Below are positions 26,701 to 38,130 of a DNA stretch of 64,000 bases, piece after piece. Under the pieces are notes generated by a model. It was not told the origin of the DNA. It was given only the letters and a program-made list of their open reading frames with translations, and made no database searches. A program made the position numbers and the translations under genes. Source of the stretch: Fratercula arctica. Its lineage: Eukaryota > Chordata > Aves > Charadriiformes > Alcidae. The stretch is from assembly GCA_947846985.1 (NCBI GenBank), contig CANTUZ010000020.1:7537459-7601458 (forward strand). The letters are read 5' to 3'. Positions within the stretch are counted from its first letter, which is position 1, and every line of letters begins with the position of its first letter.

Positions 26701-29700
26701 TCCTGAGCGGCTTAATCAACAGCCACTGTCATTTACACTAATAACAAACAATAAAAAATAAGGAAAACCAGTGATGTAGCTGTGGGGAATGTGGGGCCAG
26801 GGGGAAGCACAAAACAGGGCCCTTGGGAGGATGACTCTCTGTGACAATTTACATGACGCATGACAATTTTATCTCCTCACTTTACCTTGGGAGCCCTACT
26901 AGTGCTGCGGGGGGGTGGTAGCTTCCAGACAGATGGGACCTTCCACAAGGGTAAGGGCAGCGCTCCAATGTCTTCATAGGGGTTCTCTTTTGCAGGACCT
27001 GGAAAAAGCGTTGGACAGGGGATTTATGAAAGGAGGGAAAGTCCTGTGTTCTTGCAAGGGATGTAAGCAGGGAGAGTGTGCAGTTGTCTGCCAAGCCTTA
27101 ACAGGGTCTGAAAGAGACCTGTTTTAAGACGGTTTATGTTCCCACCACTCAAAGATCCTTCCAACCCACTACCATCAACTTGGCAAGCTGTACGTAGACT
27201 CAGCAAAATAAAACACTTCTACCACTGCAGAGAGAGTAGCTCTATTGCAAAGCAGGTGATTTTGTCAGTGTTTACACTGATCTCTGTGCAGCATTCAAGC
27301 AAAGCTTCTGAAGAGCTAATAAAGAAATCAGCTTAGCACAGGCCAATTCTAGCGACCTTCCATGACATCTGAAATCAGGCTGTTCGCATCCAGACAATTA
27401 CTAACATCAATAAAGGATCCCAGATGGGGAAGACCTTAAAAGTCACAGAGCTGGAAAGGGCCTCAATGCGTTGTCTTCATTCCTCCCTCCCCAGCAAATT
27501 TGCTACCCTTAAATACAGCGAGTGCATCCCCCAGAAGCACAGGCACATACAGATAATGTCCTCGTAGATGTTGTCTTCTGACTGTGTGTAGACGAGCCTG
27601 GATCCTGTACTGCCATTTGTCTCTTCTCGAAGTCTGTGGGAGTTGGTGGTTCCTATCCGGTTGCGGAAGCCCTGGATGTCCTCAAACTCAAAAGATTTCC
27701 TAGAGGAAAACCAGCGTAACTTTCTCTAAAGGCATCTGCATGCACCAGTGAGTTGCTGTCTCCAGTCCACACAGAGCATGATCCTCTTTGGGGCCATACA
27801 GCACATAGATGCTCCACTCCGGCCTCTCTGATTCCCAAGTGTTGGGGTCTAACCCCCACCGTCAGCTCAGCCCCACACAGCCACTCGCTTGCTCCCTCCC
27901 AGTGGGATGGGGGCGAGGTTCAGAAGGGTGAAAAGCGAGAAAATGCATGGGTCAAGAAAAAGACACTTTAATAGGTAAAGCAAAAGCTGTGTGCATAAGC
28001 AGGAAGGCATTCAGCCATCTCCGGGAAAGCCGGACTCCATCACATGTAACAGTGACTTGAGAAGACAAACGCCATAACTCCAAATGTGCCCCCCTTCCTC
28101 CTCCTTCCCTCAGTTTTTACTGCTGAGCACGACATCATCTGGTCTGGGATATCCCTCTGGTCAGGTGGGGTCAGCTGTCCCGGCCGTGTCCCCTCACAGC
28201 TCCTTGCCCACACCCACCACATCGCTGGTGGGGCGGCGTGAGGAGCAGAAAAGGCCTTGAGGCTGTGTAAGCACTGCTCAGCAATAACTAAAACACTGGT
28301 GTGTTTCATCACAAATCCAAAACATCGCACCACACAAACTACTACAAAAAAAATGAACTGTGTCCCCACCAAAACCAGCACACCAAGCAAGTCCTATTCA
28401 CTTACTCTGGGACATTTTTAAATTAAATTAAAAATGAAGTGGGAGGTTCCATGGCCAAGCACACTCCAAGCAGGTATGGCGAGTCCCATCCTGTCACAGA
28501 GGCAAGAACCCGAAATGTGTTTTGCAGACTAAGCACTTGCAGCAGCACTCAGAATTAGGGCACTGTTTTCTACCGGGTCTCTCCTACTGCTCGTGCTAAG
28601 GGTGTTACTGCATTCGCGAGTTTGCATTTTCATACACTTGGCTGCCATTTCAATTTTATGTCACAGAGGTCACAAAGGAGCTGGCAGGGATTTAGCCCAT
28701 CATCATAAAATTTGGTTCGCTGCTGCACGCTTGGCCATGGTGAACGAAGGCTTCAGGAGTCCTAGCCACATCTCCACCTATCACGTTCACAGAACACAGC
28801 AGAACTAGCTCAGAGGTTTTTTCACTCTGTAACAGGGACCTACGTATGGGAAAGAGGGAAAAGTAGCCAAATCTACTGCAACAGGTGTACCCATAACTGG
28901 CAGTCTCCAGCTTTAAGCAACTAGAGAATCTTTCACTCACAGGAAAGCAGGAGCATTTAGCAGCCATACTGCCCCAAGAGAAAGCTATTCTGTAATCCAG
29001 AAATTGCAGCTGAGGACAAGCTCAGGGCAAGAAGCCGACAGCGCTCTCCCCGGGCCAGCATATTGTCACTCAGCTCTGTTTTAAGGTGTGGAACTGACAG
29101 CTGTTTGGAGCTTTTAGCCTTCTTTGCAAGATTATCAGCAGCAAAAGCAGCGCATACTCAATGCTGGAAAGGGGATACTTTCATCCAGAAATATCCTCTC
29201 CCCATCAACAGAGGCATCATCAGTACTAGCACCTCCTCAAGGATATGGTAGCAAGCAAACTGTTTAAATCCATATAGAAAGTGATTTAAGGAAATATGTT
29301 TCAGACATGAGAGAAGAATCGATGTACCTCTGGGTTCTCCCTCTGATCCTCCTGGTGGCTGTTCTCTTCTCAGGATTGTTGGAGGATGACACCAAATCTC
29401 CTCCATGCTGCTTTTGTAGGGGAGCTTCCCTGCTAGCACTGGCATCGCTACAGCTATCAGCACCCTTCTCTGCAAGATATCGGAAAGTCCTACGGGGCTT
29501 GGGTGGTGGGACAGCAGCTGGCTCCTCCTCTTGCCCCTCAGCCTCAGAGCAAATGCTTTTCAAGCTCCTCTCTGCCCTGCAGAGAGGGTCCACTCCTTTG
29601 ATTTTAAGTTCTCTTCCCGTGGAGCCACACCTCCCTTGCTTCCTCTGAAGGTCCAAGGGAAATGGTGGGGCTTTGCCAGGCAGAAGGGGATCTACTCTCC

Positions 29701-30136
29701 TCCACAGAGCTTGTGAGGTATAGAAGTTCCCTGGGGGCAGTCTTGCCCCTGGGTGCAAGAAGCCTGCTTGCCACTCTCCTTTCTCCTTGGTTTGGGAAGC
29801 GAGGCCGCGTGCACAGGGCTTGAGGTCACCACAGTCATCAATCTGCAGGCAGCTTCGTGCGTCTTCCCTGAAGTCCAAACCCAGGCTCTTTGGATCTTTG
29901 GACCCAGTCTTTCTGCCCTTCTCTGTATGTTCTGGCTTCACTCTGGGTAGAGCACCGCAGCTGGGATCATACTTTACTCCAAAGTCCTTCGGATGCTGTT
30001 TCTCCTTGCTGGAGCATCCTCGTGTCCTCCCCTCCCACTGGGAGATCTTCTGTTTGATGTTGCGGCAGTGGCTCCGGGAGAGGGTCTGCACGGCAGAGCG
30101 GGAGAAGTTACTGTCCACTGACCCTGCTGGGTGCAT
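11782..30136 (-). CDS. DENND2C: DENND2C, DENN-domain Rab guanine-nucleotide exchange factor
   Basis: DENND2 proteins are Rab GEFs; Rab9 is the reported substrate for this subfamily, with a role in endosome-Golgi trafficking. Eighteen coding exons: 29328-30136, 27551-27699, 26886-26998, 26353-26520, 23510-23606, 22718-22762, 20207-20394, 17902-18011, 17336-17405, 16903-16980, 15944-16084, 15511-15659, 14936-15113, 14577-14618, 13515-13620, 12673-12912, 12232-12318, 11782-11813. Total 2802 nt, 933 aa (human about 928). The N-terminal ~460 residues are disordered, with SEDNIYEDIIC and KENPYEDI tyrosine motifs and a PKPRRTFRYL motif. uDENN begins near residue 480 (YQTLERDLIELQEQ), cDENN spans about 600-780 (ILDEVEKRREMSPALV, LLLERRVIFVADNLS, SMIDIVCSPTPFLIG), and dDENN follows to the C-terminal SKMKFLQKK. 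The start is the first in-frame ATG in its exon (30134-30136); the frame stays open upstream to the acceptor at 30292, so an N-terminal extension is possible. Confidence 0.95.
11806..11811 (-). terminator. DENND2C: Possible non-canonical DENND2C poly(A) signals (AGTAAA, and AAGAAA at 11785-11790)
   Basis: No AATAAA or ATTAAA occurs on the minus strand between the DENND2C stop (11782-11784) and the BCAS2 start. The only near-hexamers I see are AGTAAA at 11806-11811 and AAGAAA at 11785-11790, both inside the last coding exon. Using either would give an extremely short 3' UTR. Reading on into the BCAS2 promoter is the other possibility. Confidence 0.3.
11950..12036 (+). repeat. CR1 LINE 3'-end fragment
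   Basis: The segment carries the typical CR1 sense-strand tail: GGGGTTGGACTAGATGATC followed by CTCCAGAGGACCCTTCCAACC and a degenerate octamer end (GCTGTGTGATT). It lies in the last DENND2C intron, antisense to the gene. It is a short, 5'-truncated copy of about 90 bp. Confidence 0.85.
18541..18580 (-). repeat. CR1 LINE 3' terminus (short)
   Basis: The sequence begins with CATAGAATCATAGAATGG, the reverse complement of the CR1 3' terminal octamer repeat (ATTCTATG)n, followed by a short CR1-like stretch that fades after about 40 bp. It lies in the DENND2C intron between exons 20207-20394 and 17902-18011. Confidence 0.75.
20660..21710 (+). mobile_element. Probable solo LTR of an endogenous retrovirus
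   Basis: This roughly 1.05-kb block in a DENND2C intron has LTR hallmarks on the plus strand. It begins TGTGGTGGTG and ends GTGTCA. It is flanked by CATATC (20654-20659) and AATATC (21711-21716), a 6-bp target-site duplication with one mismatch. A TATA box (TATAAATA, 21001-21008) is followed by a GC-richer leader, and an AATAAA (21673-21678) sits about 30 bp before the end. Inside is an imperfect duplication of about 40 bp (21340-21380 and 21480-21518, both containing TTTATATGTTTT and ATATATTGATTT). No gag, pol or env remains are seen on either side, so it is a solo LTR. The TATA-to-poly(A) distance is long (about 670 bp), which makes the family assignment uncertain. It is antisense to DENND2C. 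Confidence 0.65.
25300..25515 (-). repeat. Possible ancient MIR-like SINE
   Basis: In the DENND2C intron between exons 26353-26520 and 23510-23606, the plus strand reads like a degraded reverse-oriented MIR. There is a segment resembling the MIR tail (CTTAACATTTGAAAAGTATTTTG), then a stretch resembling the 'accatggcaaaagtaagctg..ccac' core, then GGAATTTGAGTCCTA, which corresponds to the MIR GGATTTGAACCC block. No poly(A) or target duplication remains. I judge this by eye only. Confidence 0.35.
27840..28382 (-). mobile_element. Solo LTR of an avian endogenous retrovirus
   Basis: A 543-bp solo LTR lies in the DENND2C intron between exons 29328-30136 and 27551-27699. On the plus strand it begins TGTTGGGGTC and ends ACCAGCACA, so both ends are TG...CA. 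It is flanked by perfect 5-bp duplications CCAAG at 27835-27839 and 28383-28387. Internal sequence (CTCCCTCCCAGTGGGATGG, CACTTTAATAGGTAAAGC, GGTCAGCTGTCCCGGC, GCAGAAAAGGCCTTGA) resembles a common avian LTR family I know, whose sense strand is the minus strand here. The sense-strand ATTAAA is kept (near 27965-27975), while the expected TATA region near 28117-28130 reads AGTAAAAAC and looks decayed. There is no internal coding region. A 5-bp duplication fits the class III (ERVL-like) pattern, which is an inference. Confidence 0.85.
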
Positions 30137-30292
30137 GGCAAGTGCCAATGTGCTTAAAAACACCCCATCTCCAGCCTTGTCCAGGTCCACTCGTGTTCTA
30201 CACACATCAAGCTGGTATGAGGCTCCAAAGCACCCAGTGGTGTCCAAGAGCCCCAGCGTGTCAGCTCTGCATAGACTGCCTGCTAGCACGAC
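30137..30292 (-). other. DENND2C: DENND2C 5' leader part of first coding exon, with two short upstream ORFs
   Basis: The exon acceptor is TTTTTGTCCGCAG at 30293-30294. Between it and the first in-frame ATG the frame is open for 52 codons without a stop. In other frames there are two complete small upstream ORFs: ATG-CAG-AGC-TGA (30261-30272) and an 18-codon ORF at 30154-30207. Whether this is leader or an N-terminal extension depends on the unknown upstream exon. Human DENND2C starts at the position matching the downstream ATG, which supports a leader. Confidence 0.6.
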
Positions 30293-30294
30293 CT

Positions 30295-33200
30295 GCGGAC
30301 AAAAAGAAAAGAACCATTAGCTGCACTCCAGCCATACACAACACCAGGAGCTCCCAGCTGCTCTCTGGCAGTTGCTGAAGAACATTCCTCCCCAAATCAC
30401 ATGTTCAAGACTGGCTTCCAGAGCACGCTCCCCACAAAGCCTGTTTCTGTAGCACGCATCTGGGAGGGCTAACAAAAGGAAGTTGAGGTCTCACTGGCTT
30501 AAGAAACAAACAAAACACCACAACAGGAACGAAACACAGCCAGGGATCCCAAGGGTCCAAACTCAAGGAAATTATTTAATGGCACAGGAACACAGCAGCA
30601 GGGCCCGTCTGCAGCAGAGCCCTCGGCCAGCCCCTGGTACTGACGGAGGCCAGGCAGGAGCACTCGGTTTCTCCTGATGCTCTGTATCTCAGGCAGCACA
30701 AAGCCAAACCACTGCAGCACAGTGTCTTCACACAGGAGGACTAAGACGGTTGTGATGACTGGAGAAGAGCCCAACTGCATTCCTCATCCCAGAAGTGCTC
30801 TCCTGCTGCACAACACAAGTGAAAACCTGTCTGATGTTCTGCTTGCCAACACGTGACCTAAACGTGCCATCAGAGAGACTGGAGGGCATTGGTGCCCAGC
30901 CTGTGGCTTGCAGCCAGGGGATGTTCTAAAAGGCATACAGAGGCCAAAAGGCAGAGGAAACTGGTGAGTTCCCATGCTCAAGAGGAAAATAGCCCCGTGT
31001 TTAGATCAGCAGAGAAGGAACACTAAAGAAACCCTATGACTTCTCCCACCCCAGCAGAGCCTGCACAAACAGGAGCTGTGCTGTTTGAGACTACCCCAAC
31101 ATATAATCCAGAGGATACAGCAAACAGTCCTCCATATAGTCCTGCAGCAAGAAAGGCAGGTGAAACCCAGGGAGAACCTAGGTGGCTGTACAGACTCAGC
31201 ACCTACAGGTCCTGTATGACCTCAGTACAGCCACATCGTGTGTGGAGTCCCCAGCCTTGGAGCCCTCCAGCTCTACCTGTAGCTCACAACACATCCCCAG
31301 TGTTCTCAGATATCCCAGCACAGCTGAAAACTCATCTTGTACAGAAGACAGCAGCCCAAAGACTCTAATATGCTCCGCTCCTCCCTTTCTCCAGTTACCC
31401 CATTTCAGAGGTCCCAGCCCTCCAGGTCTATTTAACATTCACCATTTGTATGGGGAGACAAGTGCTCAGCAAAGCTTGGGCTCAGGCCAGGTCGCCATGC
31501 AGCAAGCCTGGCCACGCTGGCTTCAGTAACATTCCCTGTGCACTACGAAGTCTCCCTGCAAAAGCAGAACAGCAGCAGTAAGCAGTCCCCATTCCACACA
31601 TGCAGCAAAACCAGAGGACCTCTGCAGAAAGCAAGAGAGACTTGCTCCAGGTGGGAACACAGACCACAGTCAAACACAGCCTGTACTCAGGCTCCACCTG
31701 ACAGATCCAGCCAGCTCTTGCTGCCAAAACCTGGGTACGTGTCCTCTGAAGCTGCTAGCACAACACCCCAGAGTCTCCACTGACTCCCCAGAGCCTGTAA
31801 GAATTTGCAGAACCAAGGATGGAGAGCAAACCAAGCTGGAAGACAGAGGAGCTTAAACCTGCCTGACAAGGGCTCACGCCCCATGCTCCAGGCTGGGTGT
31901 GGAGAGCCCCCACTGCAGTGGAGGCTGGCACCCTTCCCACCGTTGACACTGCACCTCAAATTCCAGGGCTCCAGCACCACCAGCTCTGTCCCTGGCATTG
32001 CTGATCTGCTTGGCAGAGGCATTTGTGGGGCATGTAAAGGAAAAGCACTGGCCTTGGCAGACTTATTTGATATAGTTAGTGGGAAAGCTCATTGATGTAG
32101 GACAGTCCAGGGCTCCCCAAGCAACTCCGTGATGGCTTTGGCACACATGGTACCAAGCCTTGGCTCTCTGCTGCACTTTCACACTCCCTACCAAAGCAGC
32201 ATTGCTCACTGTGGCAAGAAGCTCACTGCTGCCTCTCTCCAGAGAGAACAGAGCGGGTTCTTGCAGTCTGGCATCGCTTATCACATTGTCCCAGACAGCT
32301 GCTGGTAACTCTCCCAACTCAGCAGTGAACGAGCTAAACTTGGACAACCAGCACGGCTCTGCACGCCCCCCGCTCCCCACACCACCAGCAGCGACCCACA
32401 GGCAGGGGATGAGCCAGCAGAAGAGGGAAAGAGCAGAACAAGTTCAAGAATGAGAGAACACACAGCACAGCGAACCTCTCCTACCCGCCCCTCCCCGAGC
32501 CCCTGCCCTGGTACTGCACCCCTCAAGACCCCCGGCCCTCTGCCCCAGCCTGCTCCTATAAATAGCAGCTGTTTCCAAAACATCCTGAGCCAGAGCAGAG
32601 CCATCCTTCCTCAATCCCTGCCTGCACAGCCCTGATTAGCAGACAGGAAAGAACTTTCCCCTTTCCTGTGCCATTGCAGCCACTCTGCAGCAGCAGCAGC
32701 CACTCCCAAGGACCTGCAGCACAAGCCAGCAAAGAAGCAAAGGCTCTGATGGGGAAAGACAGGCTTGGAGAGGGGCAAAACAGCCTCCTCTCAGCCAGTG
32801 CAGCTTTAGACCAGGCACATTGACTCCCTGCCAGGTCTTCAACCACTGGATGGAGAACTCACACAGGGACAGGCCCCTGGAAAGACTGCAATGTAGGACA
32901 ATGGGCTTATTCACAGGACTAAGCACCGCAAGGCCAGCGTATGCCATCATGGAGCCCATGCACGGCACCAACAGCTCCCTGATTCACCAGCTTCCCTGAT
33001 TCCCAGCAGCTTCCGTCCCCAAATGCACCAGCCATCAGATTCCTGGGGCTCCGACCAGCGGCCCAGCAAAACACCTGCAGGCAGTGTCCATGAGGGGAAA
33101 TCACTGCATAGAGGGGGCCGAGCAGCCCGGCTCAGCGTCCAGACAGGTCCATCCTTGGAGCACATGGGGCTGCTGTGCTCAAGAGGGTCTGGTCTGCTGG

Positions 33201-36200
33201 CCACCAGGCACCCCGTACCCCTCCTCCTGCCACTGACGGTAAGGGTGCCACAAAAAGTGCATTTGCTGTAGTTTCCTCTGCCAGCCTGACATTCTTCTGC
33301 TTCCTGGTATAGGGCCATGGCCCAAGTCAGCCTAACGCTCCAACCTCTCTCACTGTCCGCATCGGTGCTTCCATGATGAGGCACAGCCAGCAACTGAGAA
33401 ACACGTGGAGAAGCTCGGTCCCCACCAGCACACAGGTCCTGGTCAAACTGTCTCTGCCATGCTGCCTCTGCTTCTGCTCACTGACAAGTGCCCACAGCTC
33501 AAGCAGTTCACCCAGTGCTCGAGCGATCACCTGACTCGAGCATCCAGAGCTACAAAGACCCATAGGCAGAAACAGGACCCACACTGAGTTTATTTCTTCT
33601 CCTGCAACATAAACCTACTGAGTGATATTACTTCTCCAGCCAGGGAAGCTCCATGCACTGGCTGGACAACTAATATTACTTGGAAGGTGAAGCAATAAGC
33701 TTCACTCACCCAAGAAGCTGTACAGTTTGGAGTGCAACAGTGAAGGTCTTTCCAAGGCATGCCATTGATATCTGAACTACCAGATACAACTAGAAACACA
33801 TGGCTCCCGGCTCATCTTAAACACAGAGGGTACAGCACAAGCTTAAAGCACCCGATGTTCTCTACTGCTCAGCGCTGCTCTGCCAGCCACAGCCCTGAAC
33901 CGTATCTTCCAAAATAACCATACGAGAAGAATGCAGCTCATCACCTGTCCAGGCTTGCAGGGCAGACAGCTGCTATCAAGAACCAGGCATTTAATCTAAG
34001 CTCATCACGGGAGCCAGGGCAGGGGTAGAGACTGATCTTTGGTGAAAAAAGAGCAGATTGGGGTGGTCTGATCCAAAGTAGGTAACCCTCAGACACAGCC
34101 TAAGAAAGACCAAAGCACAGCTTAGGGACACAGGACTGGCAGAGACCACCAGGGTCAGGCAGCCAGCACTCGTATCTCAGGGACCTTTCATAAACTTACC
34201 AGACTTAACACAACTGCTTCTCTCCTGACCTCTCCTTCCAAACTTCAGTGCCTCCAGCATGCTTTCCAGCATTTCCACAGAAGCCAAATTTATCATCCCT
34301 ACTGCATTAGTACTTACAGCAGTTCGGTGTAGTCAACCATGCTGAATTATTTCACTGAAAGCAGTAGTTTTGGGTAAAGAGAAATTAAATAATTTCTAGA
34401 CAAAGTATCACACATTTCTCCCAAAAGACAGCCTCTCCGATCCACACTGTTTGAAGACAGCTTCCGTATCATTATCCAAAGCAGAAGAATGAGGCACATT
34501 CATACCACATGATAGGTAGCCCTGACTCTTTTTCCAATTCTGAAAGCCAGAGAGCACGCTAAGCATTTTCCACGGAAAGTCTCAAGACAATTCTATTTCC
34601 TGAAACCATGTGCTCAAGGAGAGAATGCTGCCAGTGCTGTTCAAGAATAAAATACTCCTTGATGCTGAGGTCAAGCCCACCCACCGCAGGTGCTGCTGGT
34701 ACCCCACAACCCCCCGTACCACGGATTAGCTGAACAAAGGCACTAACACACCACCTTACCTTATCCTGATGCACAACAAGCATGAGAACACGCAAACCAC
34801 TGACTTGGCAAGCCCATGTGCTCCTGAAGCAATCTTTCAGTCCTTTTATAAGAGCCGTGCAGCTCTAAACCACTCAAGAGACCTCCTCGTCACCAAGCCT
34901 CCTGTGTTGGTAGCCAAATAAAAGACAGTTGCTGTTCTTCTGAAGTCTAGGGAAGCTGCCAGCTTGGTCCTGGAGGGATGAGGGGAGCAGCACAGCAGCA
35001 CGGACCCCTTCCAGAGTTCTCAGCTACTCCCATTCTGTGCAGCTCCAGAACGAAGCTGAAGCTTTTCTGAACAAAACTCTGCCATGCTAATGCCTGAAAG
35101 ACATGGGCAGTACCAAACAAGCAGATTTTATATCAAAACAAGTAACACTTCAGGAATGCAGTATGCTTAGTCATTTCCATCTCGATACAAAGCAACTCTA
35201 CTTATTAACTCATTCGAAGCTTCTGCATATAATGCTGAGGAATGGAGTTCCACCTCATCAGATAAGTGGCCCTGTAGAGCACAGCCCCTGGACACAGTAA
35301 ATGTGATGCTAATCTTAATTACATGGCAAAAGGAGGCTAAGTCTGACCTTTGCCATGGGTCTTAAAACTTCTGTACTGACAGGAAAGATATATCTGGACC
35401 TTCCAACTTCCATGTTTTTTCTGAAGTGATGAAATTCAACTTCTTGAAAGCAAGTTTTTACCCATGATTAAAAAAAACCCAACAACAAAACCACTTTAAA
35501 CATGTAACCCCTACAGGCTTTTATACCAGAGGGCACACACACAGAACTCACAATGTACTATTTTTGAAGTCATGCTTTTTTAACCTGACTCACAGTATCT
35601 GAATGCTCAGGTTCGCAACACTGAAGGCAGCAGTTGACTCAGACACTACAGGCTGGCTGCATGCCCCAGGAATGCTGCAGCTTCGCACAAGAGCTAAGAC
35701 CCAAAGAAGGGACAGAGAGAAAGTTAAACTCAAAACATGAGTTATCCTGGAAGCTGTTTCTTGGTGCGGCTGTCAGAGGTGAGATTCCAGGCTTCCCCCA
35801 GGGCTGACATCACCATAAAGCCATGACCGCCTTTATTTTACAAGGGCCACCACAGATGGGCTGCATGGGGTCACAACCACCAGCCACTCATTGCTTTGGA
35901 AAAGTCTCAGCAGCACCAAAGAGGCCACCCCAAGAGATTCAAAGGGTCAGACCAAGGCAGCACAGAAAACCTCGCAGACACACATCCAGGTAACATGTTC
36001 GCAGAGCTACAGAGAATGAGCCACAACCGTACTGCAAGACTGAGATAGGAGTTTTGCCAAGCAGCAGTGCACAGCGCTAGGACTCAGCACTCCAGGACAG
36101 ATCCTCCAGCCAGCTGCTTCAAGCAAGAACGTTTTACAAGGCCACCACCATTTATTCCCCCCATACCCGACACCCTCAGACATCGTCTGCACATGCCTTC

Positions 36201-37870
36201 CCTTCAAGGCAAACTGAAGCACACAGTCCTGTGTGTGCTTTCTGGGACAGAGTGCCCAAAATCTTTCAGGGTCCATTTTTTCACTCACCACATCCTATCC
36301 CTGCAGGAGTTTCACTTCTAAATGGTTAGATGGCAAGCAGTTCGCTCAATCCTGCCTGCAAGCCCCTGAAGGGACAACCAGTCTGAGCAGCGACTGAAAC
36401 CAAACATCACACGCCTAGGGAGCCACTGGATTCCTGGCCCTGGTCAGGACCTTTCCATTGCTCTAGCAAAAACCCAGCCTCAGGCCCTCCCCTCGCCCTC
36501 CAGCTGGGCCTGGCTCCCGCACCTCCACAATGGCTGATGGAGCCCTGGAAGAGCAACAACAGCTTCTGTAGCAGCTTCTCCCTTCTCGGCTCCACTCTTC
36601 CTTCCCGTGCAGCAAGGTCACCCCCTCACTCGTCCCTCCCTTCTGTAGCTGTGACAGACAGCGACAGCAGAAACCACAACCACTGTTGCCCAAATGCACA
36701 TTTCCAGGGGCAAAGACAGCGCCTGCAACTCCTCTTCTATTTTTCTTCCACTGTTAGGGCTGATATAAGGGGAGGGGAAGAGCTCCCACCATGACTAGGG
36801 CTCTACTGCTCACAGTAGGCAGGTGCCCACTCAGACAGGCTGCATTCAGCCATGGAACTGAGGGGTCTGCACAGCGATCCGGGAAAGGCAAGGGGAGGCT
36901 GCTCTGTGTCAGCCTACACCCCGCGCCGGAGGGCAGCACTGCTAGGAGGGACCCCACCTGCACATCACAGCCTACTAGTAAGTGATTTGCCCTAAGAAAC
37001 TCTGTACTGAATCACAGAGTGGTTGAGGTGGGAAAGGACCTCTGGGCGCCACCTTGTCCAGCCTCCTGCGTAGGCAGGGCCACCTCCGGCGGCTTCCCCA
37101 GGACCACGTTTGGATGGGCTTTGAGTATCTCCAAGGGGGGAGACTCCACCCACCTCCCTGGGCAGCCTGTGCCAGTGCTCCGTCACCCCCAGAGTGAGAA
37201 AGTGTTTCCCGACGTCTAGGGGGACCCTCCCGTGTGGCAGTGTGTGCCCATCACCGCCGGTCCTGTCATCGGGCACCACTGGAAGAGCCCGGCCGGGCCC
37301 TCTCCGCACCCCCCTCCAGGCGTTTGTGAGCACGGTGAGACCCCGCGGCCCCCTTCTCCGGGCGGGCAGGGCGAGGGGCTGCGGGGACAGGCGGGGCCGG
37401 TCACCGCTCCAAGGCAGCTGCTGGGCGTCCTCCACGGGGCCAGCTCCCGTTCGTGCGCTCCCTGCCCGCCCGCGGGGAAAGGGCCCCGCCTGCCCGGGAC
37501 CAGGTGGCGGGACCCGCCGAGACCGAGCTGGGGCCCCGCCACGGCCCCCGACAGCTCCGCAGCCGGCGGGGCGCCGGCCGAGGGTGGCGTCTGCCCGCGG
37601 CCGCGCTCGCCTCCCCGCTCAGGGGCGGCACACGCCGCCTCACCTACCCCTCACCGGCCCGCCGCAGCCCCAGGCTCTCGCTGGGGCCGGCACCGGCAGC
37701 GACCGGACCGCGCAGCACCCGGGCCCGGCCGCCTCCGCCGCCGGCGCGCCCGTCCAGCGGCCGTAAGCCCGGCCGCAACCCCCCCGCGCGAAGCCCTGAC
37801 CCCCCGACCGAGCGCCCGCCCGGGGCCCCGGGCCCGGCGAGGCAGGAGAAGCCCCGGCCCGCCCCGTCTC
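30295..37870 (-). other. DENND2C: 5' non-coding intron region of DENND2C
   Basis: This 7.5-kb stretch lies between the CpG-island promoter and the first coding exon of DENND2C. It is moderately GC-rich and contains no frame with a recognisable domain or a plausible spliced exon. The open frames here are short or are chance frames. At its right end are a CR1 copy (about 37011-37420) and the CpG island. One or more non-coding 5' exons may be hidden in it, but I cannot locate them from sequence. Confidence 0.65.
37011..37420 (-). repeat. CR1 LINE copy, GC-rich, next to CpG island
   Basis: The plus strand begins ATCACAGAGTGGTTGAGGTGGG, the reverse complement of a CR1 3' end. Blocks typical of the CR1 tail follow: AAAGGACCTCTGGGCGCC, CCTGGGCAGCCTGTGCCAGTG, TCACCCCCAGAGTGAGAAAG and TTTCCCGACGTCTAGG. 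The similarity fades into the CpG island near 37420, so the 5' boundary is approximate. The copy is unusually GC- and CpG-rich for a CR1. Confidence 0.8.
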
Positions 37871-38130
37871 ACCGCCGCCACGGGCCGGCCCCGCTCCCGC
37901 AGGATGCTCCCGGCGAGCGCCGGCCCCCGCCCATTGGCTCGCGCGGCCGCCACTCGCCCGGCCCCGCCCCCCAGCGCAGGGCGCAGGCAGCTGCTGACAG
38001 ACCGGCCTTTACTGCGGGCACCCCCGCGCCGCCGCCCGCCTCCCCCCGGCGCCGCCGGCCCCGAGTCCGCCCGCGGTGCTATTCGGCTTTCAGCCCCTCG
38101 GCAATGAGGTTGAGCTCGTAGCACCAGGTC
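37230..38130 (-). promoter_or_regulatory. DENND2C: CpG-island promoter of DENND2C, overlapping the AMPD1 3' end
   Basis: This block is very CpG-dense. On the minus strand it has a CCAAT box (37933-37937) directly joined to a GC box (GGGCGGGG, 37926-37932), only about 140 bp past the AMPD1 stop. Candidate exon-1 donors on the minus strand are GCG|GTGAGA (exon side 37873), CCG|GTGAGG (37655) and TAG|GTGAGG (37644). I cannot choose between them. The island should be the start of DENND2C, because the next gene on this strand begins here and AMPD1 ends here. Confidence 0.65.
38008..38013 (-). terminator. AMPD1: AMPD1 candidate poly(A) signal AGTAAA
   Basis: AGTAAA, a common variant hexamer, lies about 66 nt after the AMPD1 stop codon on the minus strand. 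There is no AATAAA in the following kilobase, which is CpG island. Cleavage would fall near 37990, within the DENND2C promoter island. Confidence 0.5.

Noticed and set aside
27425..27540. Possible further CR1/L3 remnant (CACAGAGCTGGAAAGGGCCTC)
   Set aside because: Only a short stretch resembles the CR1 tail, and the following sequence does not. Too weak to annotate.
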